Shown: in pieces, positions 12,216-22,400 of the stretch
How positions within the stretch are numbered: position 1 is the stretch's first letter
How the letters are laid out: each line of letters starts with the position of its first letter
Assembly: GCA_900074885.1 (NCBI GenBank)
Contig: FJUW01000072.1
Location: forward strand, 62,001-126,000
Source: Rhynchosporium graminicola
Lineage: Eukaryota; Ascomycota; Leotiomycetes; Helotiales; Ploettnerulaceae
Direction: 5' to 3'
Length of the DNA: 64,000 bases
Notes under the pieces: generated by a model
The model's database searches: none
The model's input: only the letters and a program-made list of their open reading frames with translations
Told to the model about the DNA's origin: nothing
Program-made: the position numbers and the translations under genes

Positions 12216-13833
12216 TCATAACTTCTTCGGCTTCATATTGACTGTGTAGGGCGTCCCTGTGGTGGCCAGTCCAGCCATAAGCTTTTCTAATTCGGATACG
12301 GTGCACTCCACGTAGACGGTCACCTCGTACGTGGGCAAGGCATGGCCCGGGCCCTGTGTGTGATGGCCATCTTTTGAAAAACTAGACAAGGATGTAGGGG
12401 AATTTGAATAGCCACGCTCTGTTTCGATTGTGTTGTCACCGCAAGCAGGTAGGCCAGCTATCGGCTTGGGGACGGGGTTATATTCGACGAGTCCGCAATC
12501 CATAATATCTTCACCTACGCTCGGGTTAGCAAATTATGGGAATCTGTCTGGAAGACTTGTGGAGACTTACTCATATTCATGCTACCCCGAGACTGCATAG
12601 GACTATTTTCATTGAACTCTGATGGTAGGCCGAGTGAGTTGTGATCAAAGTATGTGCTCTCACATGGGGTCAAATAAAACGTATCATGCATCCAGCCTCC
12701 CGTACAGAGATGTGCCAAATCGTGGTGCGAAGTATCAGGGCAGACAAGGCCGTAGTCATTGCTGGTACCGGTACCGAAGTTGATCACGGGCTCCGGCGGT
12801 GGTGAAGGTCCAAATCGATCTCTCAATTGAGTATCGGGAGGAGCCACAACACCTCTGTTTGCTTCTACCCTGCGATCAGGTATACGCGAGAGGTCGGGAG
12901 GGGCGTAATCTTCATCGTCATCCTCGCCGCCCTCATCCTCATCATCCCAACCGTACTCATTTTCGTCCTCTTCCTCAGCATTTGCTCCCCGGCGAAAATC
13001 CCAATAGCCCATATCTGGAGTCTTTTGATTCGAGCCCTGTTCTTGGCTCCTCGTCGTCCTGGGGCTGCCTTCGGTAGCTGGAGGAGACTTGAGCATCTTT
13101 CCACAAGTATTGTTGTGGACCTTCTTGCTATTCTCATTTCTTAGCCGCAGAGCAGAATAGCGATTTTTGAGTGCAAGCGTGGTCCTTTTCTGAGGGTGCA
13201 TTGACGCAATCGTCGTCCAGTTAGTGCCATTGGAAAGAACGGCGCGAAGTAACAACTCGTCCTGCGGAATGTTAGAAAGTTTTTCAAATGTCATTATTTT
13301 AGTGTCACATGAAGCCGTCACATGAAGCCGGAGGAGAGGCAATAGGAAGGTCTTTCTCACCTCTTTTGCGGTCCAGTCACGGTGGTTGATATCCGGGTCC
13401 AGCACATGATTCCAGTGACTTAAACATTGATCGGAGTTTCTCGACCCGACCGCGAGGGAGACTTGACTCCAATTTGTACCGTGCTTCTGCACCGCTTCAA
13501 TCAACCTTTCGTCCTCATTCTCGCTCCAAGGACCCTTGGCAGGGCCGTCAGCAAGACTATTCCACCAACGGCGGCGGCAGTCCTTATTAGACCTCCCCGG
13601 GACGGACTTGGCCAGCTCACGCCAGAGAAGTGGGCGATTTTGGGCTGAGGCTATACTCTGTCAGTTGTCTGTTCTGGCTTTTTTTCCTGTCTACAGAAGA
13701 CTAGAAGTCTAGAAGTTTAGAAGTCTACAACTCCAAGTTCGGTGCCCAGGACTAGATATAGCATACCATTTTTCACTGCTGTGCGCAAGAGTTCGTCTTC
13801 GGCTAGCGTCCAGTTGCGTCTAGTTCGGGCCAT
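12216..13833 (-). CDS. Three-repeat Myb (SANT) transcription factor
   Basis: Four exons (13833-13767, 13650-13361, 13261-12571, 12514-12216) give 448 residues. Three tryptophan-spaced Myb repeats fill roughly residues 6-165: repeat 1 begins RRNWTLAEDELL, repeat 2 KGPWSENEDERLIEAV with GTNWSQVSLAVGSRNSDQC, repeat 3 HRDWTAKEDELLLRAV with GTNWTTIA. A very acidic tract (EEEDENEYGWDDEDEGGEDD) follows and could act as an activation region. Intron 2 splits repeat 3, is 99 nt long and stop-free, so its retention would insert 33 residues inside that repeat. The gene lies between P450 B and P450 C, making it a candidate pathway regulator in place of the more usual Zn2Cys6 factor (inference). Confidence 0.88.
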
Positions 13834-14076
13834 AGTGTCGAGAATGCAAAGTGTTAAGGTGGTTGAAGTTAGATTATTCTCGAAGGCTACCGCTTACATA
13901 TTATACTTCCAAAGTTATACTTCCAAAGAAGCTTACTTCTAAAGTAAGCTGACTTTTCAATATGCAAAGAATACACGTTCCTTTCTCTACCTGACTCAGT
14001 TATCAAGAAGTTGCATGTTTGCATGCCTGACTCGGTAAGCCGAAGTTGGTTACGATTGTAACCCGCTCTCCGAATA

Positions 14077-14646
14077 TTACAGTTTCCCTCCCCCCTCCCC
14101 CCTTCCCCCTCCAGGCGCCATTGTTGAATGCAAGATGGTGCAAGATAAGGGTGTGGCGTTTCTGTAAATTATTCCGATGTTCAATGCTCGCAACTTGGTT
14201 GGTTCGTTATTGAATCCCTGACAGCTGTTTACGTTTACCAGGAGCCCGGGGACGTACTGCATGGCAGAGACTTTGAGATCGATTCGAGAGATTCGTATAT
14301 CAGAGTTTATAGAATCTTGTTTTTGAATAGTCCCTTGCAGCCAATCCACTAAGGGACTCTTCAGCCAGTCGTCTCCGCCGAATGAACATTGAGACAGGGG
14401 CCGGGGGCTGCATATTCCACTTCCCTGGCTTCCGTTGGCAGCCTCCGAGACTCCAAGAAAAAGCTTAAATGGCTTCCAGCAGGTGACTACCGAATCCTCG
14501 TGCAGAACACCATTATAGTCGACGTACCTTCCGTACTTCCGTAGCAAGGGATCAATCATTCGACGAGTAATGAAATGATTAGAGTGACTATCCATCGCAA
14601 GAATCACTTTCAAAACATCTCGATCTTGGACCCGTTGTTGAGGCAT
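14077..14646 (-). CDS. Hypothetical protein, possibly a C-terminal part
   Basis: An open frame of 189 codons from an ATG at 14646. I do not recognise the protein. It is compositionally normal for a globular protein (for example DVLKVILAMDSHSNHFITRR and KPFKLFLGVSEAANG) and ends in a glycine-rich tail (GGGRGEGGGK). An intron acceptor-like AATAG lies just upstream of the ATG, and a second open frame of about 86 codons lies directly upstream at 14650-14910, so the true gene may be longer and spliced, or may be decayed. It sits between the Myb gene and P450 C inside the cluster. Confidence 0.45.
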   Translation of the reverse strand: MPQQRVQDRDVLKVILAMDSHSNHFITRRMIDPLLRKYGRYVDYNGVLHEDSVVTCWKPFKLFLGVSEAANGSQGSGICSPRPLSQCSFGGDDWLKSPLVDWLQGTIQKQDSINSDIRISRIDLKVSAMQYVPGLLVNVNSCQGFNNEPTKLRALNIGIIYRNATPLSCTILHSTMAPGGGRGEGGGKL

Positions 14647-15509
14647 CTCCTATTTTCTTATAAAAGCATTTATCATAGTACCGTGGGACAACATGTGAAG
14701 TATCCATGTTATTTTGTGCCTTGTCCATAGCCAAATCCTTTTGACCGGCAAGAGCACCGTTTGGAGGGGAGAGGTAGGAATTGGAAAGCGGACTATCCGA
14801 AGGCTGGCCCTATTATTCAGGGATATAAAAAGCATAATACCGCCGCTAGATCGTCGAGTAAGCTTCGGGGAAACACTGGCACCTGGTCTACAGGTCTCAG
14901 CCGCGCACACCTAAATCGAGACGTGCAATGCAGCAGCAGAACGATAGCTCAATAAGCACCTGCACAAGTCTGGATCTCACAAAAATCATACCTGGGATGG
15001 ATAAAATCGCTGTTTGCGAGTAGAGTAGCACAGACAGAACTACTCTTTGCAGTTTGGATTCGCGGTTCATCTCAATGTCGCGTCTATGGAGGGGTCTTTC
15101 GTTTGTTCTCTACCTTCTTGCCTGTCTGGCGTGTGAATAAAACCGTAGATCGGATGGCTGGGCAGAATCATACCAGTGTGAGTGCCACCTTGTTGTTGCC
15201 AGTCGAGTCCAAGGGATACGGCCTGAAAGCGCAGTCCGTGGGGTTCCCGTCAGCGACGTCGAAAGAGACATCCGAAATGTCTAATTAAATGCTTATCAGG
15301 TATACGGCCCGTCCCATATGGCTTGGAGTCTATCGTTGGTTCGCAGTGGCGTCCGGCACTTCAGAATACTTGATTCCGGCCAAGTTACTCGGTTCCGTAT
15401 CCACTGTAACTGGGCATTCACTTGCGCATTTGAGCATTTCGTGATATAGCAACCGCTAAATGTCTAATTGGAGGAGGGGGTAATTTTTTTTGCTTCCACT
15501 ACAACCACC
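14647..15509. other. Intergenic region upstream of P450 C
   Basis: About 0.86 kb with no well-supported gene. A possible short minus-strand exon starting near 15070 (MNRESKLQRVVLSVLLYSQ, signal-peptide-like) could belong to the unknown ORF at 14077-14646, but I could not join the two in frame. It also contains the upstream region of P450 C. Confidence 0.35.
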
Positions 15510-17449
15510 ATGTTTTCACAACTTTTGCCGTTGGGACAGCTCTCTAGCTCGATAAATCCCATTCACGTACTTGTTTCATTAGTTCTCATTATCATCGGAT
15601 CACTCTCCCTAAGAAGAGCAAAATATGGAAAAATTCCGAAAGTCAATAGCAGGGAAACCTTTGAATTTTCCAAGGGTCGAGTGAAACAGGAATTTCTGAG
15701 GAATGCCAGAAAGCTGATCGAGGGTGGATTGCAGGTAATGGATGATTTTCTTTGCCCTATTATGATAGCGTGTACGGCAATTCCCATAGATACTGACCCG
15801 GAACGATGGTACTAGATGTCTCGAGTCTTCCGGATCGAAACAGAAAGTGGACCCCATGTTTACCTGTCACACGAGTTTGCACAGGAGATTCGGGACGATG
15901 AAAGACTGAGTCTCTCAAAGTATCTTGTGCAGGTAAGAGCACCATCATTCCGTTCATCGCGACTAAACTTCTAAATCTAACAGTCGCGGCGACTAGGAGT
16001 TATTGGTCAATATTCCCGGGTTAGAGCCCTTCCGCGAAGGAACGGTCATTGATGGTGTAATGCAAGATGCGGTGAGAATCAGACTGACGCAAACACTCGG
16101 TGAGCATAGACTTTGGTGCTTGCTTATATTTCAGAGGTTTTTATGCTAACTACTCCGGAGGTAAGCTTGCTGAGCCACTCGCTGAAGAAGCCGATGTTGC
16201 TTTTCAGAGAATCTGGGGCGAAAGTCCAGGTAAGTGAAAGTAGCCGCCAAAAACACTGCCAGATATACCTGACTTAAGCGACCATCTGCTAACTATCGGC
16301 CTTTCTTTTGACAGAATGGCGTGAGGTTGTCCTGAAGAAAACAATGGTGGACCTAATTGCACAGCTCTCTACTCGCGTCTTCCTGGCGGAGATGTGCCGC
16401 AACGAGGAGTGGCTGCAGCTCAGCGCCAACTATGCGTCGAATGCTTTCAGAGCAATCACCCAGTTACGAGTGTGGCCCATTTCTCTAAGACCTTTCGTTC
16501 ACTGGTTCATGCCTTCTTTCAAGCGTGTGCGTGCCGATGTGAAGCACAGTCGTCAGATGATCCGTCCAGTGCTGGCGGCGAGGAAAGTCGAGAAGGAGCA
16601 AGCGATCAAGGACGGGAAGCAGCCGCGCAAGTATAATGATGCTTGTGAATGGATGGAAGAGGTGGCCAAGGGACGCCCGTATGATCCAAGTGTTGTCCAG
16701 CTTACTTTCTCCTTTTCAGCCATCCACACAACCGGGGATCTCATCACTCAACTACTCATCGATTTGTGCACACATCCCGAATACCTCGAGCCGTTACGGC
16801 AGGAAATTCGAAGTGTCGTCGGAAAACATGGGTGGACCAAGACGACCATATACAACCTGGCGTTGATGGACAGTTTCATCAAGGAGAGCCAACGGTTGAA
16901 GCCACCTGCTATGGGTGCGTTTTCTGTTCTGGTTATTTTTTGGCTACCTCCTTCTGTGCTTGCCTAACGCTCTTTGATGTTCCCAGCTGACTTATGATGC
17001 GTGCTACAGTTACGATGAACCGGACCGCCAGCGCCGACATACAACTGTCGGAAGGAACGAAACTGCCCAAGGGCTCTCGTATAGCTGTGTCGGCTGTTAA
17101 CATGTGGGATCCCAAGATATATCCTGACCCGTCAAAATTCGATGGATACCGATTCTTGAATATGCGCAAAAACTCTGAGAACGGGAATGCCGCGCACTTT
17201 GTGACGATCGGTCCTAACCACTTGGCGTTTGGGCTGGGTAAACATGCTTGTCCTGGCCGTTTCTTCGTCGGCACAGAAGTGAAGGTTGCACTGTGCTTTC
17301 TTCTCCTCAGATACGATATGGAGTTGAGCGATGCGGAGAACTCGAAACCCATCATCAATGGACGGACTATGGCTGCGAATGTTTTTGCGAGGATAAGGAT
17401 TCGTAGACGGGAGGAGGATGTTCCATTGATCCCGGTCGGACCCTTTTGA
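15510..17449 (+). CDS. Cytochrome P450 monooxygenase (P450 C), ent-kaurene-oxidase-like class
   Basis: Six exons (15510-15734, 15816-15932, 15997-16099, 16161-16229, 16315-16914, 17010-17449) give 517 residues. The ATG at 15510 has a strong ACCACC context. A hydrophobic anchor (HVLVSLVLIIIGSLSL) leads into the catalytic domain. The I-helix region reads FSAIHTTGDL, the K-helix KESQR, and the haem loop FGLGKHACPGRFF, the form typical of fungal P450s that oxidise terpenoids and meroterpenoids (CYP68/CYP503-like). It differs clearly from P450s A, B and D. It probably performs a late oxidation on the terpenoid part (inference). Confidence 0.9.
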
Positions 17450-19450
17450 GGTCTTTACTTGATGGAGACTCATATCCAGAAGCTTTTCAGTACAATTGAG
17501 ATACTTCAAATCTGGAACAAAGACTCGCAACAACCTTAAAATCGTGACAAGAAATCGTGTTAAATGAGGCTTCTCTACTTTTTTTGATACTCGTGAGCCC
17601 TACTAAATCAGCATGCGACAGATAAGCGAGGTACATTAACAGTCCTCATGTGAGAGGATGTAAACCTACGACTATCCAAAATACCTGATAAACTCACTCG
17701 AATGAGACAGCGACTCGACTTCCTCATACACGATTACTCACTCCTTTGCACATCCAAAACTTACAGGTCAGTCAGTTCTCGCATATATTCGATGTAGGTA
17801 GAAAGGCATGCATCTGAGTAGAGAAGTGTAGCAGACTTGCCATTAGCTTCAACTTCACATTATGGCCCTTGGATGATAGAGTTATCGATAAAAGGAAACG
17901 ATGTCACACAATTTTAACAAGGGGACAAAACTGCCACATCTTTTTCTTCAAAAGAGATCTAATCTCTATACTTTTCTTTAAGACCTGATAAGTTGAGTCG
18001 TTTAGATGCCGGTAAGAAATCTGAAGAAGCTAATCTGATTTTACGGGTTCTAATCATTATATATAAATATTGCTACTATTTCTGAAAGCACGCTAGTAAA
18101 GCTTTAGTCCGCTTGAAGATATAGAGTCTTAGGCTGAGATCTGGGTTTTCAAAATTATCATTGAACAGAAGAATCGAAGAATTCCGAAGAAGGTATTTCA
18201 TTCAACGTGTTAATTGTAGTAGTATAGCTACAGAATTCCTTAAAAAATAGGATAAGTAAAAATTTATTCGACTTAATTCCTTATTATCGAATTTCTCCTC
18301 AGGTTAAAATGACTTTTTCATTTGTTCCTATCTTACAGGCAAGTGCAGGAGCAAGAGAACTGTTCAGTGACTATCAAGTGACGTTTCCGGTTATGAATCG
18401 TGAAAAGAGGAATCACTAGGGCACGGGTCTCCAACGGTTCGTTCTAAAAAGGTCTCAAAAAATCCGAAACCTATTCTCCAGGGGAATAATTCGAGAGAAA
18501 AAGAACAGTCCTAGAATAGTACTGAATAGTAGATACGGGGTAAGGATAGTACTATGTTAATTGCCCTCCGTTGACCACCTTACATAATATCGCTACTAGT
18601 AGCTATACTTACCTAGGGTATACCTTTACTAAATCGACCGAACATTAACTCCTTTTAAGTACTACGTTAATGTTAATGAGCTAGCGTCGATACCGAAGTT
18701 AAATGTATAAATAAGTGTTTTTGCTCTAAGTATTCGATTAGGAAGGCACGAGGAGGCCTTGCCTTTAGGACCGTCAGAGGACCGTTCCCTAGTAGTTCCC
18801 TATTAAGAGGACTAAGCAAAGCAGGAGCCGTCTTGTGACCGTCACTTGATAGTTATTTTGCTATTCAAAACTATTCATATACCACTGCCTTTGCCTGTAA
18901 GGTAGTGTCGAGAACTTCTAAATAAGCTATATTACTATTCAAAGGACGGGGAACAAAATGGCATTTTCAGAATTGCTAGACTCCTCATAATGGTACTTTA
19001 TCATTAAAAGAGAATAAACTATAGTCAAATTTTCTATAACACTTAACTTTTATAGCCTATATTTAAATAAATGTATTAGAGCTAATCTGATTATATAAAC
19101 TCTTCTATATACAAATTAATTACTCCCGAAATTATAAGTCTGTAATGCAGAAGGGAAACTTGCCGCTTCCGAGGCATGAAGAAAAATATTGGAAAGATCG
19201 GAGCACATGGAAGGAACAATCGGATTCAAATTTCCCAACATTACGAGGAAAAGAATCGTAAGTGATTGAAAGATTGTGCTTGAGAATAAGTACCCGTCGA
19301 ACAAATCGAACGCTGGCATACATTGATTTACGATAGTTTTCTTCGCTCACACCTTGTTCCAAGGAGTGATCTACCGACGAAGTATGATTGCTGCTGTACT
19401 TAGATGGAAAACGATTCTCAATTATTAATATAATATTCTACAGGTTGACG
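17450..19450. other. AT-rich, repeat-bearing intergenic region
   Basis: Two kilobases between P450 C and the 3' end of the PKS, strongly AT- and TpA-rich with no supported gene. It contains a 572-bp TA-flanked inverted-repeat element described separately. The composition resembles repeat-induced point mutation decay, though I could not compute RIP indices. Confidence 0.5.
18331..18902. mobile_element. Non-autonomous TA-flanked inverted-repeat element (572 bp)
   Basis: The left end TCTTACAGGCAA and the right end, read inverted, CCTTACAGGCAA, mark terminal inverted repeats. Further in, ACTATCAAGTGACG (near 18371) is matched by its inverted copy near 18842. TA dinucleotides flank both ends (18329-18330 and 18903-18904), as expected for a Tc1/mariner/pogo (Fot1-like) target duplication. 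No transposase frame is present inside, so it would be a MITE or a degraded copy. The arms are diverged between the two conserved blocks. Confidence 0.6.
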
Positions 19451-22400
19451 TTATATATATCTACTAAGAAAATCATACCCCTCCGTTACAGTCCCAACCA
19501 GAGCCTTGTTCTTTCGATACTCTCGATACAAATCAAACAAATGCGGCACCTGCTCGACAATTCGAAGTTCTGCATCGATTCCACAACCAGTCATCGCCTC
19601 CCATGTTCTCTGCGCCTGCTGCCACGGGATGAGGTCGTCCTCGCGGGGATGAATAATAAAAGTAGGTGTAGAGTATGAACCGTTCCGCACGTGTGCGAGC
19701 GGGCTCACGGCAATAATATCTGCTGAAGCTGGAGATGAGGGTTCGCTTCGGGTGCTTTTATCGAGTCCGTTCAAGAGGACATGCAGCGCGCGGCCGTGAG
19801 TGTTCATATACAATGCGAGTCGACTGCGTGGATCGGTGGGTGCGAGCCATCCACCCACGGAAGGCTTGGTAGGTGGAATATTGTAAGCGGTGATCGGGTG
19901 GTCGTTCACAGCCTCCCAGATGGTATCATCAAGATCATAGATGGAGTTTGAGTTTGAGTTTGGATCCGAGCTTAGACTTCCTGTAGAAGTATCTCTTGCG
20001 CCGACAAGCATATTAGGTTTGGTCCAGAAGACATCCTCGTAATCAGTTGGGCAGTAGAAAGCAAGGATAGCCTCGGGAGCTCGAATGCCTCTCGAGATAC
20101 TTGTCCAAGCCAGCGTCATTGCCAAGTGGCCACCGGTGGACCATCCCACGCTCACGACTCTTTCACCGTCAACGCGGACATCTCTCCGAGCCAGCGGCAC
20201 ATTAGGAAGCACCGTCCGGATCCAAGTCAGCGCATCGACAACATCGGTCATGGGTCCTTCGAGGAGCGTCGTTTCCGGACACAGCCGGTAGTCGACACTA
20301 ATGGGAAGGAATCCTCTTTCTAGGAGCATTTGAGTCTGCTCTGCACGAACGTCTTTGCGGGAAAGCATGATATGACCACCCCCATGGATCATGAGCGCTA
20401 TGATTTAGTTAGTTACTGAGCGCATACAACATGCGTGGACTGGGGCTTTCTCGCACCTACAGGAAGTTTTCGAAGGCTATCGACCGCATCGGTAGGATAG
20501 TAGATGTCAGCGAGGAGATCTAGACCATCAACACTCTTGAAGACCATGGTCTGCCGGGTATCACGAATCTCATCATCACTAGCCACGCTACTGCCACTTG
20601 CTGCTGGCTGGGCTGGAGATGCGGTGATGACTTTCAGGATGTTGGATTCCATAGATGCACTCTGGCTCCAATCTACCCAGTTGAATCCCGCAGATTGCAG
20701 AGACTTCTTCCATGTCTGCTCATTTGCCAGCGCGTGCTCTCTTCCATCGTTGGACAACCACCAACCTTCGAGTAGTCCGAACACGAGATCAAACCAGAAC
20801 AGGTTCCGCGTGAGCTCAACCAAACAGAGGACTCCATTGGCGCGCAGCATCCTGCGGATATTCGTGGTTGACTGCACAAGGTCTTTCGTTGCATGAATAC
20901 AATTTGTGGAGAGGATGATATCGTAGGCGCCCAAGAACCTCGATTCTGGGTCCTCTTCGACATTGAGCACGGTGTATTGCATGAAAGGATACTTGGCAAA
21001 CTTGCGGCGGGCAGCAGCGACGAGTGAGGGCGAGAGATCGGTAAATGTGTAAGAGAACTTCGTCTTCCCGTGCAGCCCTGCTAGCTGCTCCACGAGAGGG
21101 GAAGTTGTGCCTCCAGTACCTGCTCCGAGCTCGAGGATTCTAACCTCTTGATCACCTATTACATGTTCCAGCGCAGATGCCAAATACTGAACGAGAAGCA
21201 GTGACCCGGTCTTGAACATAGGGGCATTTGCGTATACATCTCCGAGAACTGCGCGCGTCTCCGCGTTTCCGAACAGCAATGCGATAGGATCGGCTGCACC
21301 GGTAAGGCAGTCGGCGAGTCTGGTCGCTGTTGAATGTAGAAGCTTCGTCTCGGAGGCGTGCTTGGGGAACTTGGCCAGGATTTCGCTATGTAAAGTACTG
21401 GCAGAAACTTTAGAAATTGGCGTGGCAGTGCGTCGGAACTGATCAGTTCCCTCCTTCTTAATGAGTCCAGCTTCTTCCAAGATCTTGTGCAATTGTCGGA
21501 CGACCTTTGTGTGCTGCGGATTGTATTGAAAGGTCGGAATCTTATCGCCACAGTCTAAAGCTTGGAGAGAACAGCCAAGTGAGTCGAAAGCCTCGACAAC
21601 ATACTGCACCACGAGCCTGGACTGCAATGGGAAAACTTCTGAGCAGAAACCAGTAAAACCTGTAGTTCTTGCATGCTGGTCGTAGGAATCCTTCACTTGA
21701 GCGAAACGATCCTGGCAGACGACGGCGAGACCTTCTCCGGCTGGCTTTTGATATGCGGTATCGTGGTCGTGTATTTCTTGTGAGGAGGAGGCTGAAGGTG
21801 TCTTTGTCAGACTGCTGCCCTGGGAACTCTCGACATTTTTATGTGGTTGGATGCGGCGACCGAGAGAGCATACGTCAGTACACTCCATGAATTGTGCTTG
21901 AGTAAAACCGAAGCGGAATCGTTTCTGAATTTCGGCTATTACTTCTGTGACAAGCAGTGAGTCGATTCCGATATCAACTAGCGATGTTGTGGGCTCGATC
22001 TCCACGAGAGGGATCTCCATAATATCGCTGAACATCTGGCAAAGCTGTTGGTCCAGGCCGTTCGACGTGTCAGGCTCTTGCAGTGGTTCCTCAATGTGAG
22101 GGCTGCGTGAGGAAGTTTCATTGGAAGATTGAGTGATTGACAGATCGTATTTAGCGAGATCCTTGTTTTGATACTCCACAGGCAGCGTATCCTCAGGTGT
22201 GTGGTACCCCGAGTCCTGGTCGCTCTTGCCGTCGGATGAACTCCTCGAACTACTTCTTGGGAGGTTGATTACCTGACTATTCCTGTTGTCGTTTGGATTC
22301 CTCGAATCACTTCTGGGGAGGTTGAGTCTCCCGAGGTTTCTCATCAGCGACTTGCGGGAGACGCCTTTGAAAGTTGCGCCCATGATGGCCACGACCAAAG

